A DNA stretch of 64,000 bases from Centropus unirufus (Eukaryota; Chordata; Aves; Cuculiformes; Centropidae), in contig VYZI01000257.1 in NCBI GenBank assembly GCA_013397695.1, forward strand, positions 938,494-1,002,493, read 5' to 3'. Positions 37,751 through 49,560 of this stretch are shown here, one piece after another. Within the stretch, counting starts at the first letter, position 1. Every line of letters begins with the position of its first letter. The notes under the pieces were generated by a model, which was not told the origin of the DNA, made no database searches, and saw only the letters and a program-made list of their open reading frames with translations. A program made the position numbers and the translations under genes.

Positions 37751-40700
37751 GGACAATTCTGTATTAAGTTTTAGGATTGCAAAAATCACAAGTTGCAGTA
37801 GGAAAGAATTTACTCCAAAGAATGAAAATATCAAGGAAGAAATCCTTGGATTTATCACGCAGTTGTGCACACATCCCTGCCACATGAGCAGCCAATCCCA
37901 GCCTTCCCAGCTGAGCCAGGCAGCTGCATTATCAGGAAGGAGGTGAAGTATTCAGCAACATGAGCAAAGACCACCAGAATCTGGAGATTATTTAGGAAAT
38001 ATATCAGTATATACTTCTTCCATACCCGTACCCTTTCTTAGGCATATGGTACTAGGCACTGTCTCTAAAAAAAACTTAAAAGAGAAAAAGAACTGCAGAC
38101 TAAAGGACAGACCTTTGGCTTGATCCAACACAGTTGCTCCTACAGTTCAGAGGAAGAGCTTCAGAAGACAAACACCAAGTCTAACAATAGAGAATAATTT
38201 ATGCTTGGAAGCGCAGACAGTGGCATTCCTGCTAAAATGTGTCACAGTGACAGTAAATTCATAGCAGAAGAGCAGGTACCAAAATATTGGTAGTAAGCCA
38301 CTAGTGCTCACTGTCCCCACTTATCTTGTACCACCTGGGCCTCGGGTAGCTGACTTCCCCTCAGCCAACAAAAGCAACGTGACCACAGCAGAGGCTGCAG
38401 TTCAACATCCACAAGATACCAAACTCAATCGGTTTTCCAGAGGGGTAATGGAACAAGAAAAGAAATAACTGTCAAATCATCCTTCCCTGGTGTTCTAAGA
38501 ACATGGAACCTCTGAGTTTTGCAAGATGCTCTGAAATCTCAGCAGAAATTCCACAGTGGGATATGCTCCCTCCGGGAAACAAGCTTTTGCACTTCATTTG
38601 AACATCCTCATATCCCTGACTGTATTACAAACCTTGGAGGTCTCCAAGGCAAAGCAAAAAACTGAGTTTGCAGACACTGATACAATCAGGCTGAAGGATG
38701 CTGTACCTGAAAATCTGAGTATGGGCAGAAAATAACATGCGAGCACATTATGTTAGGCATGGTATAAACTCACCTTTGACTCCTACAACACCGGGCTGAG
38801 CCGTGGTGTAGCTGTATTTTGACAGCCTGATCCACTGATTGCAGACAAGAACATTACAGTACAAATAGCACAAGCACAGCCCCACCAAGCATGAGAATTG
38901 ATCCCACTTTCCCTTTCTTTTACTCCTTTGTTTGTAACTGCCAGTTTTCTTCCAACTCTGCTTTCTGTGGAGAAAGTCAGAGGAGTTAAATCAGTATGCA
39001 GGATAAGGAGACAAAGGCCAATCAGCATAATTCCTACTAGGAGGCATGTAGGGAGACATAGAGCCTAGCAAGGAGGAAAATATAAACTAAAATGAAAAGC
39101 AATCTTCACAGGCTGGAAGAACCCCATGCTGTAGAAGGCTGAAACAAGTGCCAGAAGTTGCATTTCAAATCCATGGGTGGCTGTTATCTCAAAGCAGTGT
39201 TTTGAGAACAGAAAAGATTCTCCTCAAACGAATAAATTAACTTCAGGTGATAAAATTCATCCTTCTGGCAGCCCCATCTGAAGCTGGCATACCCCACAGT
39301 AAATGTAGCCTCTGAGATGAGTCTGAGGACAAGCACTCTCCACCCTAGACGTGAGCAGGGCTCACACACCAGTAACTTTTAGCACTTACCTCACTCCATG
39401 CCAGAATTTAAAATCCAGCTCCCTAGTAGCTTAGAAGCAAAAGCAGAGAAGTGAGAGGAGGCAGTCAGGTGAGAACTTGCACTACTGGAAAATTATCAGT
39501 CCGCTTTGAACTCTCTTAGCAAAATTATTTCTCCATCTCAAGGGCATACTTGGTGGCTGCTGTCAGATGGCTCTGATGGTCGAGACTCTGCTGCACTAAA
39601 CCTCAGCACACATGAAGATTGGCAAATTGGAGCCTCTGATTTGATAAGCTCCAGTAAGGAGAACATTGTGTTTCAAAGCCAAAAGGCTACTCTGTAAGGC
39701 AAGTTCAGTCCTGCTGATCCATTTTTATCTGGACTCGAGCTTTAGTCTGGCCTCGCCAAACAACTTGTGATCAGCGTCTTTAAAATTCAATTAGAAACAA
39801 AGAAAAAGCTGTAAGTACAGACATACTCAAAGCCGCAGCCTTTTCCATTTGCTTTTTTAGAGTTAACAGTTCTGTCACTATAGAGACAGATTTCTTAACT
39901 AGATTTTAAATTTTGCAGGCCTCTGAAGACTTCAGGTCACACAGAGAACTGTAGCAGACTGAAAGTTTGGGCAGTTTATCATTGTCTGTGGGGATTTCTC
40001 TTACTGACAATTATATGAGATTCTCTTTTACAGTTTGACTAATTAACACATCTTCCTCCACCCATTAATGCTGCTGATATTCTGGCCTCTGCCCTGCAAG
40101 GGTCTCTTCGTGAACATGGAAAAGTAGAGGAAATCAGAAAGGCCCCATTATCTATAAATGCCTTGCAAAAAATCTCTAAAACTTCTTACTTTCATCACAG
40201 TTTTCCTAATGACTTTGGTTCGAGGACAGGCTAGCAATTCAGTGCACAAGTGCACCATGCTATTTAAAAGCATAGGAATAACCAGGCTGAAATTTAACAA
40301 AACAGCTAATTTAGTAAGTATAAAAGCAGAGTTATATCTTGGACACAGTTACATTTCAACTCAGTGCAGAAAAACTGAATTTAATTTCTTAGAGATCAAA
40401 GAGCTTCAAAACTCTGGAAAAATCTAGATCTCTGAATTAATAGCAAGAGGAGGCTTCTATTGAACCAATTCTTTCAGTTTTATTTATAAAACTGGCTAAG
40501 CCCATGGCTCAGACTTTTTTACTGGGAGTCTTAACATACACAGACACTGCAGTCTAAGGACAAGCACCGTTCTGTGTTGAGTGGTCAGGGCAATCAATTA
40601 AATGAAGCAATTATATAATGAAACTATGTCTGATATTTTATTAGCTGTTCTGAGGCAGACATGATGATCTGAGGCTAGAAGATTTATACAGACTATGTTT

Positions 40701-41469
40701 TATTAGATCAATTGCTGGAACTAAGAAAAAAAAAAAAAAAAGACAGGCTCTCAGAGACACCAGCCATGAAGACAGCGGTCCCCGTGACAGCAGTCAGTCT
40801 AATAAAATATATTAGCTCTTACTATAAACCTTCCTTCTTTTAGTGTTAGTCATTGCTAATGCAAAGTTTGAGTGATTCATGCCCTTTTTAACAAAAATTT
40901 TCTTCTTTTCTGAGAAGACATTACTCCTCAGCAATACAAGAGCCCCAGTACGCAGGAGGCTTCTGTAGCACATCAGTCATTCAAACTTGATGCTAGCGCT
41001 CACTGTCCACTTCATCACCGCTGCCTTCAGAGGCATCAGCAGAAGGATGCCATTGCCTCTGGGGTGGAGCGATTACCACAAGGCTTCTCTTATTCCTGTG
41101 TCTCCCCATAGCTGAGTCTCCACCACCAGAAAAACATGTAAAAATCCTATCGATTTCAAGAGAGCCACACCCAGGTTTCTCTCTCATTGCAATTCCCGAA
41201 TTCCTTGTTTGTTCTTTCCCACGAGTACTGCCAAGATGCTCTGCCTTAGCAAGCAGTGTAATAACCTCTCCATTGACAGGGGATGTATATCTTGCTCAGC
41301 TGTTTCGAAGGTTCACTTAAAAATACCCTCTGTGACCTTGATGCAGATTTAATCTGTCACTGTATACTCAGTTTAGCTCCAGTCTTGCCTTTTTGCAGTC
41401 CTGTCCTAAAAAAGTCAACTAGATATCTTTTCATTCACTTGCCACGTATTGAGTGACCTTGGCAATAGT
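37751..41469. other. Non-coding stretch; weak regulatory texture at 39.5-39.9 kb
   Basis: Between about 39500 and 39930 the sequence is more complex and retains some CpG (CTCGAGC, CTCGCC, CAGCGTC, GCCGCAG). It also has an inverted repeat TGGAGC...GCTCCA near 39630-39653. A run of sixteen A lies at 40726-40741. No gene, RNA or interspersed repeat was recognised, and open frames are 89 codons or shorter. Confidence 0.45.
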
Positions 41470-41473
41470 CTAA

Positions 41474-41498
41474 TCTATCTTGGCAGATTCAAGATAGA
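41474..41498. repeat. Short perfect hairpin containing an inverted pair of GATA words
   Basis: Nine-base arms TCTATCTTG (41474-41482) and CAAGATAGA (41490-41498) flank a seven-base loop. Each arm carries a GATA core, one per strand, facing each other. It lies at the end of a high-complexity stretch (about 41180-41500). The stem is too short for a microRNA precursor; DNA-level factor binding or chance are the options. Confidence 0.75.
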
Positions 41499-43528
41499 GA
41501 AAACAAGCAATAGAGACAGACCTGCTGGATTCTGGTATTGATCAGTGACTTGAGTGAAAGCTCATTATGAGCAGAGGGAACGTGTCAGCTACAAGTTCTC
41601 CTAGACAGCAGCAGCAAGTGAGAGGAATGAACTCCTGACCAAAGAAAGGGTGGTTGTGGCTGTGATTTTGGCATGGGGGGGAAAAGGAGGGGGGTGTAAA
41701 GATGTGGCAGTGGGAAGGAAGAAAGATCAAAGAGAGACAAAGGGGAGAAAATGTCACATCTAGTGCAACTGTCCATCAGGAACCCCAAATAAAGTAAACT
41801 AAGTTTTGGAAATTTTTTTTAGTGAAATACACTCTTATTTTCAAATTAGCACAGTTGCATTGTCATACTTCACAACAAAAAGGACAAGCTCTTAATTCTA
41901 ATGTATAAATATATACACTAATAAACAGTACATTACTAAGATATATATACACACTAGTACACTATTTAAAGTATCTCTTCTGCTATTCACAGAAACTCAA
42001 ATAGAGTATCTAACAAAAACAGTCAAATGAACTCCTATTACTTTACTGGCAATCAGTGTGTAATGTGGAAACTTATTTATATGATTATTTGAGTAGTGCT
42101 GCCTTGGCCCAAGGTCTTTTTTTATCTCAAGGCAATTACTCTGTACTACCCGCAGAAGCACATATACCATGACCTCATGCATTTCCTCCAGCCTCTCCAG
42201 AGCACAAGCTAGCAATAATGCCACACTGTTTGTTACTTTTATTATCCTCTTTCCTCAAATTGCCTTTGTGCCTCAGGATGAACAAAGACAGAGGAGCCTA
42301 CTTGCCTGTCTCTGCGTTTTCTGGGGGAAAAAACATAATCAACACTCGTTTCACAAGATACCCCAAACAAAAGACTGTTTAGTCACTGGCAGAGACATCA
42401 CCAAAGTCTTACCTATCACAAGAACATTAACTGAGGACCAAGAGGAGCATCTGCTCCTGTAAGGGAACTACTCCCAGGAAAAGAGCCAGAAGCAGCTCCT
42501 GGACTCCAGAGGGTCTCAAAACTCCTCAGTTCAGATGACGAGCACTCAGTACAAGTTTTTACCTTAGCTTCAGCTTTTGAGTTAACAGCCAGACTCACAT
42601 TTCTCATTGGTGCTGCACCAGTAGTAGTAATTTTTGTAAGAAAATAGAACCATGGTTCCTCTTACTGCAGGGTGGTTCATCCTCCAAACTCCATGATTTA
42701 AATCTATGTCAAAAATTCACCCAAGTATCAGATGGTAAGCTGAGCTAAGCTGAAAAGGAAAGTTTCCAACATCCAGCTGAGAAAATAAACACAGCAGTGA
42801 AAGATGTTTATTGCTTAGACTTTACACCAGGCAAAAACATAATGGGGGGATGGAGAACAGACAATACAGTATTTGAAAGCAGCCAAGAATAGGTACGCAC
42901 ATGGAGAAGGAAAAGACAGTACAGGACAAACCCTACACGGGAAATCCGATTTCTCTCCATCTCTCAGTTTTAGAAGTTTAACCCTAGCTCATTTTATTGC
43001 ACCTGCATGGTCTCCTTTAAAGGGTCTGTTAGGTCAAACACAGATTTAGTTGTCCTCCCTTCGATAATACATCCAAAGAAAAAAAAAAAGTAAAAATCCT
43101 CTAGATAAAAATTAGGCAGAGCAAGACATCAAAAGGAGAAAAACCACATAGGAGAACTCTGGGGAGAAATATCAAGCAAGCTAGTGAGCAGTCATGTACT
43201 GTGTGCGCAGCTGATCCACCCCAGTAAATGTCAGCTTCACTAAAGGTCACCGGCTCTATTGATTCCTCAACACTTTAATGTAAGTGATTCTGTACAGCAA
43301 CTCTTTTCATGATGGATGAGACACTTGAACAATTTAGCATACTGATGGAGGGAAAGGAGAGGGACAGAGGGCAAAGCATATTAAATTGCTGCAAACATAC
43401 GTGGATAGAAGGGACATCAAACCATAAACACATTCATGTATGGTGGAACAAAATGCATTTCTGATTCGGACTGCAAACAAATACCTTCTCTAACATACGC
43501 AGATACATACGGATATGAAAATGGGATT
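41499..43528. other. Non-coding stretch, no feature recognised
   Basis: Includes a purine-rich segment with a G-rich plus strand (about 41668-41700) and AT-dinucleotide-rich text at 41905-41965. A A12-type tract lies near 43078-43089. Open frames are 97 codons or shorter, with no domain. Confidence 0.5.
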
Positions 43529-43672
43529 ATCTCCATCCTTGTAGATTTTCAAACCCAGACTGGATAATGCCCTGAGCAACCTAGCCTGATCTCATAGTTG
43601 ATTCTGATTTGAACAGGGTTTTTAGTAGAAATATCCTGAGGTCCTTTTCAACCCAAATTATGCATGAAACAA
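43529..43672 (+). repeat. CR1 non-LTR retrotransposon, 3' tail, plus orientation
   Basis: In plus orientation the sequence runs through CTCCATCCTTGTAGATTTTC (43531-43550), AAACCCAGACTGGATAATGC, CCTGAGCAACCTAGCCTGA (43571-43589), TTTGAACAGGGTTTTTAG and GAGGTCCTTTTCAACCCAAATTATG (43639-43663). This is the standard order of a CR1 3' tail ('gagattttcaaaacccgactgga', 'cctgagcaacctg', 'ttgagcaggggg', 'gaggtcccttccaaccc...attctatg'). Only about 140 bases survive. The terminal octamer repeats (ATTCTATG type) are decayed. Confidence 0.88.
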
Positions 43673-45259
43673 AGGCACATACCATAAGGGTATACATATA
43701 CGGAAGCTACATTCATGGAAGAAGGATGCATGATGGCTTATTTTCTAATTTCTGCAACCATAGTTGACAACGACACTAACAATATTATCTCAACTACAAT
43801 TCAAAGTTTCAGAGGTTTCTGATCCTTGAAGACAAAGAAATTACCAGGGGAAGATTTGCAGCCATTTTTGTATTCCATCACTGTACTTTTTAGAATATTT
43901 GGCCATCCACAATCTGCTGGGACAGGTACAAAATTCACTAGGCGAGTTCACGTAACATACTTTGCGTAAAAGAAACATGCCATAATCATAATGTTTTCCT
44001 CTTGTCTTGCTCTAGGAAATTAACTTGGTCTGCATCACTGCTATTGTACCTTTAAATCTGCCAAAACGCAGCTTTGCAGTAAATACAAACTCAGAGCTGG
44101 AGAAGACAATTGGAATCACAATAAGGGCCAGGATCCAGTGATCTTCTACTGCATGATAGTAATCATATCATAAAATAAAATACTTTACTATGGAAAGTTC
44201 TCACCGTCATTCATTACAACAGTGGTTTTAAGAGTAGTGCAATGTTTTCATCCTTTATTGCTCTTCATTGCCTGTCAATTTAGTACCTGAAGTCAACCAA
44301 TACAATCATTTTTTAAAACCACATACTTTTTACCTCCCCATTAATAGTAGCTTACAAAATGTGTCTGAGTAAGTGTGTTAGAAATCTGGTAATAAACACA
44401 GATCATGAAGAACCTGCTAGACCAGCTAATCTCCTCAGATGTCAATGCTATAACAGCAATTAAATATGAACATTAATACTTTCACAGGCTAGTAGTTGTT
44501 TCAGACTTGCCAGATGAAAAAAAAAAAAGGCGACGAGTAATTTTTTTGTGGTTGAAATTTTTTGTTTCCTTTTGTCTAGAAGGAACTACCGACAAATCTC
44601 ATTACTGAGCTAAATAAGCGAGAAAGTCACGTACTCATATATGTGTCTATTTTGTATTTTAGGTGCCAACTAAATTCATCAGACGCCCCCCTGTTTAGGA
44701 TGGGTTCTGTGTTTCATATGAAATGATCTCAGTGTTGATGGACTGTTGGTTATTATTTCCCTTTGAGATTTAAAGTCTCAGTCATACGACAATTTCCAAA
44801 AGGAACAGTGGTTTGAATGTAGACGTACATTTCCCCACATAATGCACATAAAAGGGGAAGCATTTGCTACTAAGGTAGCTGTGGCACTAAAGCATAAACC
44901 TTGGTAAGTTTTCAGCCAATTCCAAATAATGGCTTATTTTAAAACAAATACTTGTTAATACATGTACGTCTCAAATATAAAGGCACAAAAATATAGGATG
45001 AGAAAGAAACCTTCCCTCCACACTTAATATTCCACGTGACCCCCTTCCATATTCACTGTATTTATCTACTGTAGGTGTTAGTGTACCAAGCAGAAATACT
45101 CATCAGCACTGATCTCACCAGAAGATAGGTCAGGCCTCTTTGTCTTAATCTTCAACATAACTAAAAAAAAATAAAAATTAATAAATCTAAACTAACTACT
45201 TCATTGCCAGTTGGTGCTTGGCAAGAATGAACAAGTGATTGGGAGAAGAACTCTGAGTA
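43673..45259. other. Non-coding stretch; high-complexity segment at 44.52-44.82 kb
   Basis: From about 44530 to 44815 the text is of higher complexity with retained CpG (GACGAG, TACCGAC, AAGCGAG, CACGTAC, CAGACGCCCCCC). It also has an internal inverted repeat TGAGA...TCTCA around TTTAAA (about 44764-44781). It may be a conserved element, but this is weak. The rest is ordinary AT-rich DNA. Confidence 0.4.
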
Positions 45260-45264
45260 AAACA

Positions 45265-45420
45265 GCCTATGGTATTCCATGCAAACCATAGGCAGCTAAT
45301 TGCTAACTAATTAATGATAATGGGGCCTAATGCTAATAGGGTAAATAATGGAAAATATTAGGAAATAAATATTTGATGGGTATATTTATGTTTATATTGA
45401 ATTAACAGATGTCTTCTGAT
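45265..45420. promoter_or_regulatory. Hairpin plus TAAT-rich block, candidate regulatory element
   Basis: A perfect nine-base inverted repeat, GCCTATGGT (45265-45273) and ACCATAGGC (45285-45293) with an 11-base loop, is followed at once by seven TAAT cores between 45297 and 45349. An AT-rich tail with ATATTTATGTTTATATTGAATTAAC text follows. TAAT is the core recognised by most homeodomain proteins, and such clusters are common in developmental enhancers. The hairpin-cluster juxtaposition is seen directly; the regulatory role is inference. Confidence 0.33.
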
Positions 45421-46349
45421 TAATACTTAGACAGGATATCCTTACCCAAATCAGAAAGAAGAAACAGCTACAGAGACCAGGCAACTAAAGGCAAGTTTCT
45501 ATTGACTTTTGCATTCTAAACTACCCATTTTGCAGCTACAGATTAAGCAAGAGAAACTGAATGAATTACTTATTTATGAAATTATCAGGTGCACTGGAGG
45601 AATTCTTTTGACAATCTGCTTGCAGTGGCATATTTTCTGGCCTCGGCCAATTTACAGCATTTCATTTCTGTGGGGGTTTTGGATTAGGGATATAAAATAC
45701 TTCCGTTACAAAAGAGAAAGTGCTCCTATTAAAAAAATGTCTGGAAATTAATGCATCGTTTAATAACTTTTAGTAGCCTCAGCAACAAAAAAGCGCCCTG
45801 CAGGTTTGTTTGCTCATGCTTTTCTGCACACTCAATTCTCATTTTATGTCCATATTCTAAAGCATCATTACTGCATAACCGATAAATTATTTAAAAACCT
45901 AAACAGAACTGGATACTGTCTCCAAACCTGTGAGTAGATACACAGCAGTAGAGCTTATCTGGAGGAATACCAACATAAAACAGTTCTCAAGATACCAATA
46001 TACTCAAGTTACATTGACAGCTGTGCTTGAGAGACCAGAGGTAATTGAATTTTCAGTAAAGGGTACATGCCAGTGTTAGGCCTGTCTTGATTTAAGCTGG
46101 AGTTCATCAAACAGTTCCAACAACCAGTGACAGCGACATAACTTAATGTTCCTAAAACCACCTGATTAGGAAGAGAACAGGATACACATAGGTGAACACC
46201 TAAGGAAAAGTCTCCGCAGGAGATGGGTTCCTTCCTGAAAGTAAGATGACATTTAATAAAATTGCCTTTCTTTTATTTTAAAACTTCTTAAGAGTAAAAA
46301 GAGTTGAATGTTTGGCTTTCTTTTTTTTTTTTCCTGAAGCTCAAGACAG
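45421..46349. other. Non-coding stretch, no feature recognised
   Basis: AT-rich DNA with one 80-codon open frame (45509-45751) of no recognisable kind. A T12 tract lies at 46321-46332 just before the possible SINE relic. Confidence 0.5.
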
Positions 46350-46500
46350 GGCAAAACAGCATTGTCCAGGGCTGGGCAGAGACCAGGAGATCTGCATTCA
46401 GACCCTCATCCCATCTCCTTACCATGCTGCAGAAGCCCCTCAGCTCCCTGCATCTGGTGCCACTCACGCTGTTCTGTCCCTTATTCACCTCTAAGGTTGA
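46350..46500 (+). repeat. Possible MIR-like SINE relic, plus orientation
   Basis: GGAGATCTGCATTCAGACCCTC (46386-46407) resembles the tRNA B-box region of CORE-SINEs ('ggagacctgggttcgaatccc'). ACCATGCTGCAGAAGCCCCTCAGCTCCCTG (46421-46450, in parts) resembles 'acttgctgtgtgaccttgggcaag...cctctctg'. Its GC-richness against the flanks fits an insert and would explain four overlapping open frames here. The match is partial. Confidence 0.33.
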
Positions 46501-48569
46501 AAGTCTTTACCAGAGGTTTTTATTTATTTATGTTTACTGTTAGTGCCAGGCAGGTGGAGACAGAGGACTGATCCTAAATGAAAATAGATTTGTTGAAGAG
46601 GAAAGTAATGACTGTTCTAGATGGAGAAACTATAGCCAGCCCTAACCAACATCTCTTGGGTTTTTTTTTTAGTAACATAGTTTGCTGTCAGACCACACTA
46701 TTATTAAATAATATCCTCCATTATTCCAGGCCTTCAGGCCTGGATACAGCAATGCTGCAAAGCTCATCCTCAGCTTTAGCTTTATTTCACCGAGAAATTT
46801 AAAGTAACTCCTTCAGCAGAAACTCTGAATACACTCTACACAATGACAAAACTAGTAGGAAAAATTTGTATGCCATAGGACTGAAAAAAGCAATTATGTG
46901 CCTGTTATGAAAAGTTTCAAAAGCCTTGCTTTGAAGCAAAGTGTTAATATTTTTCATGAAATATTTATAAGGTGGCACATGATACTTATAAAAAATATCA
47001 GCTATTTTTATAGACACCTTAACAGAAAAAGTGAACCGGTGCTTTGGAATACTTTGCATTCCTTTGCATAATTTCATCAACAAGTTAGGGTTTTTTTATT
47101 ACATTTCATAGGACAGTTTCAAAAAGCTTTCCAATGGTTATAAAATTATACTAAATTTGTCAGAGCTTTTTCACAATAGAGAGTAGGAGCACATCTCTTC
47201 TTATAAACCTGTTAGAAGAGGATTAATTTTGTTTTCTCAAAAATAAAGTTTCATCAGAAACATTTACAATTTTATACAACAGTTTAAAACTGTTCATTGA
47301 ATCCCAGATATCCTGTTCAAAAAGGAACTACTGGCAGGAAAAATACTCAGCTTCAATATCTAAATGCTGATGAATAAAGTGCAAGACAATGGAGACAACA
47401 CACAAAACATGCTGCAGTTTCCAGAGCTCCCACCTTCACCGCTCACCTGGGTAGTGCCCACACTGCTTTTCATCCTCTACTGCATCCACTGAAGTGATAC
47501 TGATGTCAATAAAAATTATACACCTTAAATTCAATATATTTTGAATACCACAATCTCTCCACAAGTCAACCTTCATTGCACCCTTAGTTCAAGGTAGCTC
47601 CATTGTGCATGGATCCCAGCACGCTGGGTCTGCTTATCACACTGTGACCTTAGTGTCCAGAACAGAAACAGAATCACACATGTCACCGTCTGAAATAAGG
47701 ACAAGAGCAGCTGTGGAAGTCCTGAGTTGCTTCAGATGCGCAAACACAAGGTTTAGCCCCAAAGGCTCCAACTTTTAATTTATATAATAGGATGTTTTAA
47801 GGTCATGTTAGATGGCACATCAAATGCAATTGGCATCTCCAATAGAAACTGCTAGGAGAAACTATACCAGGGATTGACTGCAAAGGCAACTTTTACTAAT
47901 GCGCTGGTACTAACATAATCATAAGTCAGTTAACCAAAACTGGTTTTATTATTATTGGATTAGTACAGTGAAAGAATTATGGCCCCTCAATTTTTTATTC
48001 CTATAGGCTATATATCCTCTCCAGCTAAAAAAAAAAAAAAAAGTATTTCCTTTTGGACTCATGGATTTTTTTCTATTAAACAGAAAAGGTCAACTTTAAA
48101 ATTAAAGCAGTACTTTTACTGGGTTATTCCTGTTCAGTGAATATACCCATATTTCTTCAGCACATTACTATTATTGGATTTCTAAATCACACCTTAGTGG
48201 TTGACAAAAAACACATGCAAAAAAAAATCCAATAGCAGTAACAATACAAATATCGAATGGAACAATTTAAAATGGGTCAGCATCACAATAACATTTTATT
48301 TAAACATAGCACATGTGAAAGAAACACTCCAAATATTTATCATGTGACAGAGAATAAAAAACTAAAGCATTTTAAGCCTCTTCCTGTAAAGAATTCCTAT
48401 TGGGCTTATATGCACAAATCTGTCATATCATGATAAAAAATAGGTCTAAATTTCACTAGCCTGACACAATGATACAAAGCAGAATCAGCTATACCTAAGG
48501 CATTCCAGCACAACTTGTTCTTAAATAAAAGTAAAAGCTATATTATCATCATCCACAAAAAAAAAAATA
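46501..48569. other. Non-coding stretch, no feature recognised
   Basis: AT-rich DNA. A16 occurs at 48027-48042. A 94-codon minus-strand open frame (46799-47083) has no domain. No gene, RNA or interspersed repeat was recognised. Confidence 0.5.
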
Positions 48570-48722
48570 TCTAGGGACTGGGAGGTACAGGAATTCTACA
48601 CAACTCAGTGACTACCTATTCCAGTGTTTAACCCTCCTCCTACTTAAAAAGTTTTTGTTATTAGCTGATATAAACTTCCTTCTTGCAACATATGCTTACG
48701 TTCCCTTCTATTCCCAGGGTGC
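48570..48722 (-). repeat. CR1-type LINE 3' relic, minus orientation
   Basis: CTACCTATTCCAGTGTTTAACCCTCCTCCTAC (48612-48643, read in two parts), then AAAAAGTTTTTGTTATTAGC, TGATATAAACTTCCTTCTTGC and CTTACGTTCCCTTCTATTCC follow the order of an older CR1 subfamily tail in reverse complement: 'gcaatctattccagtgtttaaccaccctt', 'agaaagtttttcctaatatct', 'aatctaaatctcccttgctgca', 'cattgcttcttgttct'. The subfamily resembles those common in turtles and crocodilians and is older than the copy at 2.9 kb. Confidence 0.7.
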
Positions 48723-49391
48723 ATAACAAATACTTAATTACCATCCTTATTGCCACACAAGCAGGCACACAAATGTGAGAAACAATGAATAGCTGATTTA
48801 AATCCTGCATGTGCCATATTTAATGTAAGCTGTAAACTCTAAAGGGCGGGGCTGTGCAATATTTACTTTCCATATAAACCACTTGAATCTTTCAAGTCAA
48901 TAGGAACCCTGGGGATTAATGTGTGTGTAATGTATTCCCCACAGTGGTCTGTGAAACCACAGCTTTTGTCTCATTTAAACTCATTTAGTTCTGTAGTTCC
49001 ACAGATTGCCTTAACAAAGTGAATTGCAGAAAAAAAACAGATATTAGTACAATATAGCCATCACCTTTGCAGTGATGGCATCTTCTTGAATGGAACCTCC
49101 CTCTAAACATCAAGTTTAATTTAGACTGCAAGATCTCCATGAAGAATTTGGTTTCAATCGTTTCTAGAACGCACTTGAACTATCATTACCATCACAGTAA
49201 TACTCAGGATGATCGCTGTCAGAGTTCCATACTGCAGAAGATTCGATCTTCACTCAGAAACTGTTGTCTAGTTTAGTCAATAAACATACATGGGATGTGG
49301 AAGGTAGAGAAGGATGTTCCAGCAAAGGAAGTGTAATTGGGACAATGACGATCATCAAGCTGCTAAATGTAGCATTAGTGTTACAAAGATT
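48723..49391. other. Non-coding stretch with an isolated GC-box-like word
   Basis: GGGCGGGGC occurs at 48844-48852 in an otherwise AT-rich, CpG-poor setting, so no promoter is called. CATGTGCCATATTTAATGTAAGC and a repeated TTTAAACTCATTTAG-like stretch lie nearby. Nothing else was recognised. Confidence 0.45.
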
Positions 49392-49560
49392 TTTACAAGT
49401 AACCAAAGTGATGAGGGTAAAGAAAAAATAAATGACCAAAACAACTAATCAACCCCCTCCCAAAAAAAAAAAAAAATTTACAAGTAACCAAAGTGATGAG
49501 GGTAAAGAAAAAATAAATGACCAAAACAACTAATCAACCCCCTCCCAAAAAAAAAAAAAC
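49392..49560. repeat. 85-bp tandem duplication, two near-identical units ending in A-tracts
   Basis: Unit one (49392-49476) and unit two (49477-49560) both begin TTTACAAGTAACCAAAGTGA and run through GATGAGGGTAAAGAAAAAAT, GACCAAAACAACTAATC and AACCCCCTCCC to a terminal A-tract. By eye they are identical apart from the A-tract, 15 in unit one and 13 in unit two (then C and six more A). The absence of substitutions in 70 non-A bases indicates either a very recent duplication or an assembly or read artefact. The A-tract and the similar TTTTTACAAG start give the microhomology expected for slippage. Confidence 0.95.

Noticed and set aside
40726..40741. A16 run considered as the tail of a processed pseudogene
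   Set aside because: No open or broken coding sequence precedes it and no target-site duplication is visible. The same applies to A16 at 48027-48042 and A14 at 29953-29966.
46304..46571. Four overlapping open frames at 46.3-46.57 kb considered as a small gene
   Set aside because: Frames overlap in all phases and on both strands, better explained by a GC-richer possible SINE relic and a preceding T-tract.
47026..47046. AGTGAACCGGTGCTTT, resembling the mature miR-128 sequence
   Set aside because: The match breaks inside the mature region, and no complementary arm able to form a precursor hairpin lies on either side.
48844..48852. GGGCGGGGC, GC-box-like word
   Set aside because: Isolated in CpG-poor AT-rich DNA with no downstream open frame or island, so a promoter is not supported.
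49392..49560. The 85-bp repeats considered as a CRISPR-like or satellite array
   Set aside because: Only two directly adjacent units, no spacers, and a eukaryotic context.
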